64,000 nucleotides of DNA from Pholis gunnellus (taxonomy: Eukaryota; Chordata; Actinopteri; Perciformes; Pholidae). Numbering within the stretch: position 1 is the stretch's first letter; every line of letters starts with the position of its first letter. The notes under the pieces were generated by a model. That model was not told the origin of the DNA, ran no database searches, and saw nothing but the letters and a program-made list of their open reading frames with translations. Position numbers and translations under genes: made by a program. Positions 11,301-22,957 of this stretch are shown one piece after another. The stretch covers positions 5,965,963-6,029,962 of the forward strand of contig OU342820.1 in assembly GCA_910591455.2 (NCBI GenBank), written 5' to 3'.

Positions 11301-13613
11301 ACACTATGAATTAAAAGATGACCTGCTAAAAATATGACTATAATAAGCGATGAAAAAAACCGTTTCATAATTATTTAATGTTCAGCTCTTTGGGGCTCCA
11401 TTTTAATGATATGAAGTGAGACATCAAAAGTGATTATTCTTTGACAGAGTTCTTAACCTACTTTCATCTCCCTCCTGTGTAGCTTCACTGCTGTGGAGTG
11501 ACCGGGGTACCGCTGGTAGAGTTGGCTAAACACACCTGTCCCGCACCGGATGGTTTCTTTGAGCGAATCAAGATGGATGTAAGTTGGAGAAAAAGCTGTT
11601 GTGATGAACATGGTGTATGTGTTAGAATGGTTTTGAGTTCACCTTTGCGTTATCTGTGTTCTCTTAGCACACTAGTTCAATGTAGGATGGCTGAGGACAA
11701 ATAAACCCCCTTTCTTGTTGCCACCACTGGAAACTGAGCGGCTGTATTCTGTCGACTCCGGGATGCTAACAGTTTCTCCTGTCTTGTTGCTACAGAGTTG
11801 TCCTGGCGTCATCCTGAGTGTCTTTGACAGTAAAAGTCAACTGGTGATGGGCATCTTCGTTGGAACTGGAGCTCTTTTGGTAAGCAAATGTGTTGCGTGC
11901 TGCACCTTTACACATTTAGACGCAGGAGATGAAGTCAACGTTTTGGCTGAAATAGGCTGGTGAATGAAAAATGTTTTTACAAGATTTACAATTACCTTTA
12001 AAAAAACGTTTTGTGTGCATGCTACTGAATACAGCTCATTATGAAGTGCAACAAAATGCAAACGAGAGTTGTACTGTAGATGCTACTGAATGTGTTTTGC
12101 TTCGATTGGCTCATAGTTAAAGCAGGAACGGCGGCCTACAGGTACAACAGCTGAGTGTTATCCTCCAAAAACTTTATCTGGAGGAGAGGATATCAGATTG
12201 GCTTCACTTTACAGAACCGGATGTGGCCGCCTGCTACAGTCTCACATAGCTTTAGACTCAGTGTAGTTATAAGTGAAACCATATTCTGAGCCGCCTCACC
12301 ACAACTTCTTGTTCACTGTAAAGTGCTTTGAATATTGTCATGCCTGAAAACCAATAACAATGAGCTTTATTTATACTGTATTGAAGAAAACACAGTCCAT
12401 AATGTAAAAAACATCCAGTGTTTAATTAGCATCATATTACAGTCAAAACTGACTGCTGTGGGGGGCAAGGAGGAAAAGTGAGACCGATATCTTTTATCTT
12501 TTCCATTTAGTGTCTTGCCTTTACACAAGCTTAATTTGCTCTTGTTGTTCATAATATATATGACCGTGTTCTAATCACTCTAAATCCCCCTCGTCTCTCT
12601 TAACCAATCGTCCTCCCCCTGGCTTGCTTTCACTCTTTTCATTCTCCCCATCCTTGGTGCCCAAAGTTCACAGCTCTGGTTTGCAGCACAATCCTCAGTA
12701 GAAAGCTCCGTCTGTCCAACTCATCTTCGCAGTACCTCGTCCTGACTCAGTCCACTTCTGTCCTGGCTAACCCTCAACCATCTCAGCATGGATTTGTCTC
12801 CACCTCCTACCCCTACCCAGTCGTCTCCACCTCCTACCCCTACCCAGACCAGGAGCCAGTCATCTTCACCCCTCTCTCTGCGGCTAACATCCCTTTGGCT
12901 TAGTCCTAGTGCGCTCTTGTAGGTTTTCAGTCTCACGCTGTCTTGATTTGATTCCATGACGCTCTAGCATAGAGAATACACATCTATGTTTTTATCCATT
13001 CTCTTCACTGCTGGACATGTTCAGCTCCTCTCTGCATGGTCACTGCAGGGCGTCTCCAGCTTGCTTTAAAAGGAAAAATCCAACCTTTTTAAAAAGGACC
13101 TAAGGCACAATCATGACAACACTCCATCTTTTTGGAACCGTTGTGTTCTTGAATTTGCATCACTACATAAAAAAGCTGTATTAAAAAAAAAAATGTTTTT
13201 GTTGTCCCATCAGTGAAGGTTTTTTATTATTATATTATTTAATCTCTATCTATACAGTTAAAGAATACATATCCAGGGTTGGATTCATCCTTTAAGCCTC
13301 TGCTTCTTCATCATTGAACATTTTGCCTTTTTTTAAATTCCTCACACAAGTGGCTGCATGCAAATTGAAAGCATGGGCTGGTGCCGCTTTCACACTGACT
13401 CATTCGTTGGCTGGTTTAATCCGGGAGGGGATAACGAGCGGGAAGCAGGTTGGTCACCGCACAGCTCCCCCCCCCCTATCACTGCTCTTTACTTCCCCTC
13501 CTCCTTCTGTGTCTGCATCACAGATTATCGCCCTGGTCTGCGCCATTATCCTCCTGAAACAGACCAAGAGAGAACAGCAGGAGATCACCGCGCACTATAC
13601 GACTGTGTACTAA
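8308..13613 (+). CDS. CD9-type tetraspanin, copy 1
   Basis: Tetraspanins organise membrane microdomains; CD9 acts in cell adhesion and sperm-egg fusion. Coding exons: 8308-8373, 8974-9079, 9203-9300, 10945-11019, 11131-11235, 11483-11578, 11796-11879 and 13524-13613. All join in phase to 239 residues (human CD9 has 228). A noncoding exon ends at 8009 and the ATG exon begins at 8265. The order is a short N-terminus (MALDGCGLVCKY), TM1, a small loop with LRFSDGTRGIFE (CD9 has LRFDSQTKSIFE), TM2, TM3, a large loop with CCG, TCP and SCP (four cysteines, as in CD9), TM4, and the tail KREQQEITAHYTTVY. A second, alternative terminal exon lies at 12667-12903. The gene is convergent with a ZP remnant. 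CD81 and TSPAN2 are less likely because of loop cysteine number and the LRF motif; exact orthology is not settled. Confidence 0.85.
12667..12903 (+). CDS. Alternative terminal exon of tetraspanin copy 1 (second TM4 plus tyrosine-rich tail)
   Basis: A pyrimidine-rich tract and an AG at 12665-12666 precede an open frame in the phase required by exon 11796-11879. It encodes FTALVCSTILSRKLRLS, which parallels IIALVCAIILLKQTKRE of the standard last exon, then a 61-residue tail with YLVL, SYPYPVV and SYPYPDQEP, ending at TAG 12901-12903. Splicing ...GTGALL to this exon gives a 287-residue protein with the same four-TM topology. The copy-2 equivalent (25049-25279) is also open, and its length changes are multiples of three. 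That supports a real coding exon, mutually exclusive with 13524-13613. There is no ATG because it is internal. Transcript evidence is lacking. Confidence 0.7.
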   Translation, partial: FTALVCSTILSRKLRLSNSSSQYLVLTQSTSVLANPQPSQHGFVSTSYPYPVVSTSYPYPDQEPVIFTPLSAANIPLA

Positions 13614-15010
13614 CAAGAGGATTCGGTTTGCCCCTCCTCTGCCTCACCGACGACGGCCATCGCTGGAATTCAGGCTCAACCAGCAAATGAGTTTACAGAT
13701 TTAGTGTGAACTAGTGTGAACTACTGATCACACTAGCTTTAAAACTGAATTCAATTTGATTTGATATCCCAAAACCATCACACTGGGCTTATAATGTGAC
13801 CCGTTGTAAGCGGAACCCCCCTGCTTTTTACAGAGCTGTTGCCAACCATCAATATTTTACATTTTATTTTCATATTTTTTTATATAATCATGCAGTAACT
13901 CTTGGTGAAATGGATGTTGCTTCTAATGAGCCATTATTCATCCAGCTAGAAACTGTCACAGCTGGACAGCAAGTGCGTTCTATAGCCTGACAGGCCCCTA
14001 CGTCACTGAGCGTACGATAAGTAATCCGACACGTCCCTTTGATAACACAAAGAATAGGACACTTCCACGTCTGTTACACATTTTATTTCAATTCAATTTA
14101 TTTTTGTATTGCCCAAAATCACAAATTACAAATTTGCCTCAGAGGGCTTTACAATCTGTACACATACGACGTCCTCTGTCCCGGGAAAAACCCTTTAGCG
14201 GGGAGGAAAGAGGAAGAGACCGTAGGGAGAGCAACAGAGGAGGAATCCCTCTCTGTCATGTGTACAGAATGAACAACATAACAGAGTTACAACACATTCA
14301 ATGCAACTAGCATGATGTTAATGAGCAGTGTTAACGACACTGCTGCTGAGGTTTTTGTGCTTTTTGTCTGTTGCCAAATATGAAATAGTTAAATACTGAC
14401 TGAGCCACTGGCAAATATCACTGTTTGAATTCATATTGTGTGTTTAAATGCAAAAAAGGGAACATTTTCTCTAAAATCCATTAAAAAAATGACTTTGAAA
14501 TGAAATTAACTTTATTGTAACTGTAAATTAATGTTCATGCTGTAGAGGTGTAATGTCACACTGGCACACGAGTCATTTATACGTTGCGTTAGTTTAGCAA
14601 AAAATTGCATTCCGTGTCATTTCTTCCAGTTAGGGTGTTGCACCCAGAGGGGCCACAGGTCAGAAAACAAAGTCTTCTTGTGTGTGACAGAAATATTCTG
14701 CAGGCTTCCCTCAGTCATCAGGTACTGTTTGAGGCTGTTAAACTGACTGTATAAACATGCCGAGTGCTTTAAAGCTGTGCTGTCTTCCTGTAAACGCTAG
14801 GAAACATCTTGCTGTTAAGAGACATTAGTTAAACTTTTTGTTCCTGCCAAAAGCCTAAAATAAGTACATTAAGGGTCCTGTTTAGAAAGAAGACAGCTGA
14901 ATTGTTTGTGTATCGCTTGTTTTCTTTCCCGTACTACTGTAGTACTATTTGCATTGCACTATATTGTTTTTACGTTCACACGTTTTTGAATAAATAGTCT
15001 ATCGAGGGCT
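13614..15010 (+). other. 3' UTR of tetraspanin copy 1 with polyadenylation signal
   Basis: After the stop codon the sequence is noncoding and matches the copy-2 3' region in blocks. It contains an inserted retroposon fragment (14083-14265) absent from copy 2. An AATAAA lies at 14989-14994, followed by a region matching copy 2 exactly around its own AATAAA. Confidence 0.6.
14083..14265 (-). mobile_element. Retroposon 3' fragment with (ATTGA)n end, reverse orientation
   Basis: Reverse complement of the family at 7110-7312, starting with attcaattcaatttattttt and the block tgcctcagagggctttacaa. It is absent from the corresponding place in copy 2, so it either inserted after the duplication or was lost there. 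Confidence 0.6.
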
Positions 15011-15120
15011 TTTCCTCTCCTCTTCACTAAGACTTGTGTATCTGTTATTTCCATGAAACAAAACACATGACAATAGTTTTTTGTTGAGTTAGACTTTTCG
15101 AGTCTGGAACCCACAAGTCT

Positions 15121-15727
15121 TCAGCAGAGCACACTTCTGTCGAGCACAAGAAGTAGATCTGAGAGGAGGAGAGAAAAAAAGAAAGAAAGAAATGGTTTCA
15201 TGGCACGATTACACTAATCCTAGTCTACATGTAGCCACCACATTATGGATGGTCTTTAGGGTCGCCTGAACTTGAAACCGCCATATTAACAGTCCCTTTA
15301 ACGACAACAATAGATGTTTACTTGTATGAGCACATTAAGTGAGAGGTACCTCTGGGTCCTCCAGGTGAGAGTATCCTCCTTCAGCCGTGTATGGGGGACT
15401 TTCTGAGTGCAGAGACAGGAAGCCAGAGATAGTGAACCTCCGGATGTGGTAGGGAAGGAAGCAGCTCTGAATCACCTCACAGCAACACACAGTTACAACT
15501 GAAAGTCTCTACTGGAGAATAAATCACTGCTGCAAGATTCAAGAATCTGGTTTACAACCCTTAACAGCCAGCGTCTATCAGATCACCTGTGGCAATTCTC
15601 AGTAGCACAGCGACAGTGGCTGGTGTAGAGTGAACGGGAGGGGGAGGAGGTAGACCCATCACATGGAGCTTCACTTCACCTGGAGAACCCGGGGAGGAGC
15701 TACATTCCACCATCAGCCTATGGATCA
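15121..15727 (-). pseudogene. 3'-end fragment of the ZP-domain gene (dead copy)
   Basis: This block is the duplicate of the tail of the intact ZP gene at 27.09-28.72 kb. Still readable are part of exon 13 (15121-15154), exon 12 with an internal deletion (about 15357-15460), and a nearly complete exon 10 (about 15597-15727, LMVECSSSPGSPGEVKLHVM). Exon 11 is replaced by unrelated sequence, and exon 14 with its stop is deleted. No ZP-N or upstream exons follow: homology with the intact gene stops in an intron at about 16320. It cannot encode a ZP module and is a truncated by-product of the duplication. Confidence 0.8.
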
Positions 15728-16319
15728 ACAGAGTGGCTGCAGCGTGTCTCAATATCCAAAACTAAGCTGAGCATCTTTGACAGACAGCAATTATCACAGC
15801 GCGTTTATTTTGGGACAATGTTTATCATTTATCCTCTGACGTTGTATCTTTTGGAGGTTGAGATGCGTCTGTGTGTCTGATGGTGTTCTGTGAGCTGCTG
15901 CTTTGAATGATTGCAGCTGTGTTTCCCGACTGATGGCAGTGCAGCAATCAACAAACGCTGAGATAGTGAAGCTGTGATTTTGGGATAATTGCATGCATCT
16001 GTTAACTGTAACATTTGTTCAAGGTAACGTATTTGTCAAGGGGTGGATTTTTTCTGTGTAATTACATTTTCCTCTATTTTATGTTAGATTCTATGCGGAT
16101 CATAAGAAATGAAAGTAAAATGAACATGTGTTGGAATCTAGGCCTGAGCTTTGACTCCACCTCCGGGCCAAGTGCCATTTGAAAGCTTCGAAACTTCCTG
16201 GGATCAAAAAATTAAACCAAAACATTCAGAAATATGCTTTGTCTGACTGATTGCATTAACATGTATTAATGCATCAGCTGACTTCTGTCTGTAGATGATC
16301 TGTTGAAGTCATTGGCCTA

Positions 16320-17180
16320 GATTTGGAGTCACCATGGTGATGCGCGTCCTCACCATGGCAACCAGTCGCCATGCTATGGTGTGCTATGACTTTTCTCACA
16401 GATTCGCCCAGCTGTCTACCCGAAAATTGCGAAAAACGGAGCAAAATTTCTCCATTGAATGGGGTTTTGGCGTAAAGAGAGCTAAAAAAAACATGTAACT
16501 TTGGGTCCATATTGACTAGCCATCATAGAAAAATGATTCAAAGTTTAAAACTTAGACAAAACTCTGGACTTTATTGGGCCAAATGGGCATTTTGAGAGCT
16601 AGCATAGTTTTCATTAAGTCAAAGTTCAAGTTTCAGGAACATTTTGGGTCTGTTTCAGATTTTATAATGGGTGTGTATTGCATGGAATGTTCAAAGCTAG
16701 AAAATATTCTGGGATTTTTCCAAACAACTCCCATTCCCACAATTTTTGCTCTTTATATACCATTTTTGGTAAAAACGTAGGAAAATGTTGTGCGCAGTCA
16801 TAGTGACGCGTGTCCTCGCCATGGCAACCAGTCGCCATGGTGATGCACCAATATTCTGGGATTCTGGGATTCCATGTACCAACGTACATTTATTACAAAT
16901 ACCACACATGTTACGATAATCAGCCTTGCATATGTGTCAGACCAACATTTCTTTTTGAGTTTTTAAAGTGTTTTGTTTGGAATATACAATAAGCATATCA
17001 TTTAGTTATCACTACTGACAATTTAACAAACATAAAAGTTAAAGTTAAAAGTGAACCTCTTTGCAGTTTATGTGAATGGGGACGATATTGCTGATTGTCA
17101 TAGTCTTCAACCAATCAGATCCTTAGTTTGACATGTTGGGCGTATTCTTTGACGTGTCAGAGCTGCTACCTGGCCTAGCC
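16320..17180. repeat. Unclassified repeat-like sequence with recurring CATGGCAACCAGTCGCCATG
   Basis: Starts exactly where homology to the intact ZP intron ends. The palindrome-like 20-mer catggcaaccagtcgccatg occurs at about 16354-16373 and again near 16820-16839, each beside gtcctc and a gtgatgc block. This suggests a mobile element or satellite of unknown type filling the junction between duplicates. Confidence 0.4.
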
Positions 17181-17217
17181 ATACGTGATTGGTCAGTGGG
17201 CTAGCGTGACATGTTGG

Positions 17218-17394
17218 GCGGTGACAATCCCAATATCTGCTGCCTCTGTCGAGCGGACATTTTCAGCCCTCAAACGCATTAAAACCTATTCAAGAAATAC
17301 AACTGGGGAGGCTCGACTGTCTTCACTGGCGTCCATGAATCGAGAAGGACTTCTTACTGGAACTAAAATGCACGGATGTACTGAGCAACTGTGA
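17218..17394 (+). mobile_element. hAT transposase C-terminal dimerisation-domain fragment
   Basis: The frame reads TIPISAASVERTFSALKRIK followed by TYSRNTTGEARLSSLA, the conserved C-terminal hATC block of hAT transposases. Nothing of the catalytic domain precedes it in frame. It is a truncated remnant in the spacer between the tetraspanin copies. Confidence 0.75.
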
Positions 17395-17614
17395 CATTAA
17401 TCTCTTTATTAACAAAGAAAGGAGGAACAGCAGCTAAATAGTGAACAGCAGCTCTGGTAAGGCAACTGCTTTTGTTTATACATCTGCAGTAGCTTTAAGA
17501 TGCTTGTTTATATATTATTATTTGTACAACTTGTTTTTATGAAGATGGATTTTTGTTTGGTTTAATATGTGATAGGAACCATTGTTACATCCAATGTTGC
17601 TCTGGGGACATATT

Positions 17615-18036
17615 TAGCTGGTGCCAGTGTTGGCAACTTGGCAACTTTCTTGCTAAATCTGGCGACTTTCCAAACCCTCATGGCAACTTTTTTTGTCAAA
17701 AGCTACTAGTGACAAATCTAGCGACTTGTTCTGGTGTTGTTAGAGACCTTCGTGGTGTTTAGACTGTGACGTTAAAGCACGTACGTTCTGCACTCTTGTG
17801 AACGAGCAGCGGGTGCTGCCGTGAGCCCCTCCACTGCCGCCCCAAAGCACACGCAGGCGGGTACTCTCACAGAAGCCTCGCGCAGCAGTCCCAGCTGCAG
17901 TCAGAGCAGAGAGGAGACGCACTCTATCTGTAGGTGTTGGCTTCATTTTTGCATGAAACAAATAATAACCGTAGCTGTGTTTCAGCTGCAGGACAGCAGT
18001 TAAGGCCCAGGTATAAAATGCACGGCCCGCCACTGG
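17615..18036 (+). mobile_element. Nonautonomous hAT-like element fragments, right end with CCAGTGGCGGGCCGTGCAT terminus
   Basis: The right end at 18017-18036 reads aatgcacggcccgccactgg. Its reverse complement opens the insertion in intron 6 of tetraspanin copy 2 (21699 onward). A block of repeated caacttggc/cgacttt phrases at 17630-17735 is another fish hAT-type internal sequence. No open reading frame is left. Confidence 0.5.
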
Positions 18037-18421
18037 TATGTATACACAATTATATGTATATATATATATATATATATAATTTTTTATTTTAAATGAAAAA
18101 GAAAAAAGCAGGGTTGTCATATTTAGTTTGATTGTAAAAATACTTACTAGCAACACCAGCTGAGGTGGTGATGTCATCAAGTACGCTGCTGTTATTGTGT
18201 TATGACACAAGTATATACTCCACAAGTAAACAAGTCCGTACTTGGCGTACTTGGTATTGAGAAAGGCCCTTTCTGTCTGTCTCTCTCTCCCTCTCTACAC
18301 ACTGACACACGCACACACAAATGACTTTCAGTCAAATTCAGTCAAATTCAGTCAAAAGCAATGTTAGACCTCCTGTCTGTCTGTCTGTCTCTTTCTCTCT
18401 CTCTCTCTGTGTCCTCTGCAA

Positions 18422-18454
<33 letters not shown>

Positions 18455-18527
18455 AGCCTGTCATTTAATATCTGTGTGTGTGTCAAACATTATGTTTCTG
18501 TCTTCTCTCCCCCTCCCTCCCCCCCAC

Positions 18528-19113
18528 CCAGCCTCACTTTTACTCCTTGCCCCCCACAGCAGTCAGTTTTGACTTGAATATGATGCTAATTAAACACTGG
18601 ATGGTTTTTATATTATGGACTGTGTTGTCTTCAATACAGTATAAATAAGGCTCATTGTTATTGGTTTTCAGGCATGACAATATTCAAAGCACTTTACAGT
18701 GAACAGGAAGTTGTGGTGAGGCGGCTCTGAATATGGTTTCACTTATAACTACACTGCGAGTCTAAAGCCGCGCTAGCAAGCTATGTGAGACTGTAGCAGG
18801 CGGCTACCGCCGGTTCTGTAAAGTGAAGCCCATCTGATATCCTCTCCTCCAGATAAAGTTTTTGGAGGATAACACTCAGCCTTTGTAGCTGTAGGCCGCT
18901 TTATTCTATATTCAAATAAATAAGATAATGCTTTAACTATGAGCCAATCGAAACAAAACACATCAGTAGCATCTACAGTACAACTCTGCTATCGTTTGCA
19001 TTTTGTTGCACTTCATAATGAGCTGTATTCAGTAGCATGCACACAAAACATTTTTTTAAAAGGTAATTGTAAATCTTGTAAAAACATTTTTCATTCACCA
19101 GCCTATTTCAAGT
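18528..19113 (-). repeat. Inverted third copy of tetraspanin intron-8 sequence
   Basis: This segment is the reverse complement of about 11957-12487 (intron 8 of copy 1), which also has a direct copy at about 24245-24890. It sits just left of the copy-2 promoter. Shared blocks include the stretch around cctccaaaaactttatctgg and the end ccagtgtttaattagcatca. The left end includes the start of the tract before the alternative exon. It either marks the rearrangement that created the duplication or is a mobile repeat. Confidence 0.75.
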
Positions 19114-19179
19114 CTTTCCATCACAAATACAGAAGTCATTTCCAAAATTATGTATCTCAAATACAGAAGTTATGGGCTC

Positions 19180-19275
19180 CGTCAGTCACGCCTCACAGCC
19201 AATGAAATGACCGAGCGGAGTCAAAGGGTCTGGGCGTGACTGTATAAGTACTGTACAGTGAACCTGTAGCTGTTT
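19180..19275 (+). promoter_or_regulatory. Core promoter of tetraspanin copy 2 (CCAAT plus TATA-like box, GC box lost)
   Basis: Aligned to the copy-1 promoter, the CCAAT box is kept (19199-19203). The GC box has decayed to gggtctgggcg, and a TATAAG appears at 19243-19248 where copy 1 has tacatg. The noncoding first exon ends at 19331. Confidence 0.55.
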
Positions 19276-19574
19276 TTTCTTCACACTGACTGCTGGAGGA
19301 GAGGAACCGCGAACATCTGCAACAAATCAAGGTATTTATTTGATTTCACTGTTAACGTCGTTCATAGCATGGCTCACGACCAATTTAGAGAGAAAGAGAG
19401 CTGTTACGACGTTTACATGTCAAATGTAACCCTAAGAGCATGTGAGTACACGCGTGTTTATTTAACATACTTATAGCAGACTAAGGAATAGAAGTGATGA
19501 GGTAGACTAATCCGTTTACTACATTTTACAGACGTCACAAGTACAAACAGCAAAACACCCCGCTGCTCCTCATC

Positions 19575-22500
19575 ATGGCACTGGATAAATGTGGCCGCGT
19601 CTGCAAATACACCCTCATCATATTCAACCTCATCTTTGCGGTAAGTCTGTCAAATCATATTACTGCGTTTTGAAGGAAAACCCAAAATGATAACTTATTT
19701 GACTTGGCCTATGTATTTTATTTTATTTTGTAAAATGTCATGGGGGGAAAGCCTGCAGTTTTTTTTTTTTTTATTGGCTAAAGTAAAAGTTGTTTATAGT
19801 GCAGGAGGCTGCTGCTTGGCTCCCATTAGGTTTTGTTTCTGTTGAAAACCGGCTCAGGTTCCCAGTTACACCTATGCTTAATGATATAATACTGCCTCCA
19901 CCCCCCCCAGCTATGGCGTTGTGTTCCAGTGTATTATTGTCATTTGACTGTCATCTCAAAGCCTTTTGTTTGTCTTTTTACCTTCGTGCCACCTGTTATT
20001 CAACATGGTGTGAATAAACACCACATCTGAATCAACCATGTACCCAACATTACAGGTTTAAAGATGTAAAAAAACGCGTAGCCAGGATATTTAACTGCAC
20101 GTTGAGAATGGGGTTTCAATTGGTTATTTCTGTGTTTCGGCAGTTGGTGGGGTTTGCCTTTTTGGGTCTCGGCCTGTGGCTGAGGTTCAGCGACGGCACC
20201 AGAGGCATCTTTGAAACAGAGGCCCTCAACTCGAGTGCATTTGTGATGGGTCAGTACCTTTTTTTGCTACGCAAATTTGTATCATTCCTCCAAAAATAAC
20301 CGCACGAGGATATTTTGCCTCTGACACGCATTCGATCACATATCTGTGTTTCTCTCTTTGTATTTTTATCAGCTGTGACTGTCCTGATAGCTCTCGGCTC
20401 AGTGATGCTGATCGTGGTGGTGTTCGGAGAATACGGCGCCTGCAATGAGAAAAGATGTGCTCTGCTAGTGGTGAGACGTCTTCGCACGCTAACTTCCTTG
20501 TAATGTGGGGCAACGGCCACATTTTTTGTTATTTTTTTCTCCTGTTGTGTGATCACAACAGCCTGCCGAACACAATGTACACACTCACTAGCACAGAACT
20601 ATTTCTGCGTTTATTTGGGAAAAGGAAAAGGAAACAGAGGATGTTCGGTTTTGTCCGTTACACCTTCAACAAGGACAAAATAATACAATATTTTGAAGGT
20701 AGTATTCTATATTACAATACGCTGACCTAAATTTTCATGAACAAGAATATTTCTATGAAATGAGGCCAAGAAATGTTCACAAGAGGCCTGTTAATATTGA
20801 CAAACTATTCTATTTCCTAATTCAGCACAATTTTGAATCCCAATTTGACTTTCAGTGAACAATCTTTCGGCATCAATTTTCAAAATGTTTGTATCTCACC
20901 GGATGTTTAGAAGTCTATCTGGACTCAATCAGATCCTTCAGGATCCCATTGAAGACAATCAGGAGCCGCGAATCGGTCCTCTCTCTCTTAATTTTGTCTG
21001 GAGGTACAGGTAGGAGAAGTCTCCTTCTGGAGGGCCAGTTCCCTGACTGCTGTTGGCTCCTGACGATCTTTCAAGGGATCCTGTTCGTGACGCCAAGTTT
21101 GTGGTGGAAAAAACTATTTAATAGTACCGAGTGAGTCCTATGATACTGAAATTAAGAAACTTTGACAAAAGAAAAGACAAAAGGTTGTGTACGACTTATA
21201 AAGGATTTGAGCACAGATTGGGGAAGGAGGAGTCATTACTAGGACATCTGGATAACACTGACCATTCAGTGGTTTACCGTTGTTTGGTTATTTGTTTCTT
21301 ATCACTTTATTAACATGAGATTTTCTAATCCGGTTTCTTTACCTCCCCTCCTCCTTTCAGTTCTCTGTCCTTCTGTTCATTCTGACGGTGGCTGTAGTTG
21401 CTGTCGGAGTGGTTGGTTCTTCCAATAAGGTAAGAGGAGAAATGGAAAAGAAGGGGAGGATCACAAAAAAAGCATGAAGAATAGTCAAAGAAGTAATCAT
21501 AAATACTCCATATTTACTGTCATGATAATATGTTTTCATTTGTATTATTAAGGATAGACAGAATATTGTGGAGTTTTACACTAGCCTGTATACTCTGTAT
21601 GTGGCTGGCGGAGGAACAGACCGGGTCTTTGATGTCATTCTTACATTCATCCACAGTATGGTAAGCAAAAACTCTTATTTCCTTCCTTCCTATTTGACCA
21701 GTGGCGGGCCGTGCATTTTATACCTGGACCTTCAGTGCTGTCCTACTACAGTTGAACCACCTCCTAATAACCTAATTATGACAATGCATATAGTCAAAAT
21801 CAACGTACTTAACACAATGACAAGAGCAAACTCACAAGACCCAGTCATATATTTATTTGACAACAAAGCATGACAAATCAATCCAGCAACTCTGCGGCGC
21901 TAAAACACTTATTCTGCCACACACTGAAGAGCACAGGCCATTCAAATATTATTCACATCAGAGGGATAAAAACGACACCATAGACAGATTAACACAGTAG
22001 TAACGTTACTGCCGATGTAAAAACACAAAAACAGTTCACTTACCAAAGCTGCTGTTCACTTAAAGACAAAGTCCATCCTCCTTTCTTTGTTTACAAAGAG
22101 TTTAATGACGCGGTTGTACATCGGTGCGGTTCAGTTCCAGTAAGAGGTCCTCCTGTGAACATGTTCGTTGAGTTGTAGATCCACTCGGGTCTCAGCAAAA
22201 GTTTTCAAAAGCACCGTAGCTTGTAAGTGTCCTGTCATGCTATGGTGCCTTGTTGCTGCCTTGGTTAGCCAACTCAGGTTAGCAAATCCAGCTTAGCTCC
22301 AAACACCAAGACGCTCAGTCGCAAATAAAACGCATTCTTAGACATAAAATGTGCAACGCTTCTCTGATGCTGTCGTACAAATCCTTTTCCTGGCTGGGTC
22401 AGGGCTGCTAGCTGTGGGGTTGGCCGACCCTTTCTTACGATGTCCAGCTTTTCACACACATTTGACACACACACACACAGGACGTGGAGATATTCAGGCA

Positions 22501-22917
22501 AAGATCGTTAGACCTCCTGTCCCTCTGTCTGTCTGTGTCTCTCTCATACAGTCATTCAGGTCTTTTTAGAGGACCTTTCCCCTTTGATTCTGTCTCCTCT
22601 CAGAATGAGGTTCATGTTAAGAAATGTTAAGTTAAAGTTGTTCCATCACAAATACAGAAATGTAATTTCCAAAGGTATATATCTCAAATACAGATGTATA
22701 TCTCATTTCAAAAGTCATGTAATTTGCCCCAATCACCATGGTAAACAGTGACACACACGCATGCCTTGTCAACTATGTGTTTCTATGAAGCAATAGCTGC
22801 TCTCAAATTCAAGACTGTCCATTACAAATACAAGATTCAATCCAAGAGTATAATGACAGAAATTATATCTCAATGGAACCTCAATGATACTACTGGTAAC
22901 TACTGGTAATAGTGGCG

Positions 22918-22957
<40 letters not shown>

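Noticed and set aside
12721..12957. Minus-strand open frame with Gly/Val/Trp repeats
   Set aside because: It is the antisense of the alternative terminal exon, whose YPYP repeats produce the apparent pattern.
13358..13690. Open frame upstream of the last tetraspanin exon, conserved in copy 2 at 25846
   Set aside because: It sits in intron sequence in a frame different from the coding exon in copy 1. Conservation is explained by the recent duplication.
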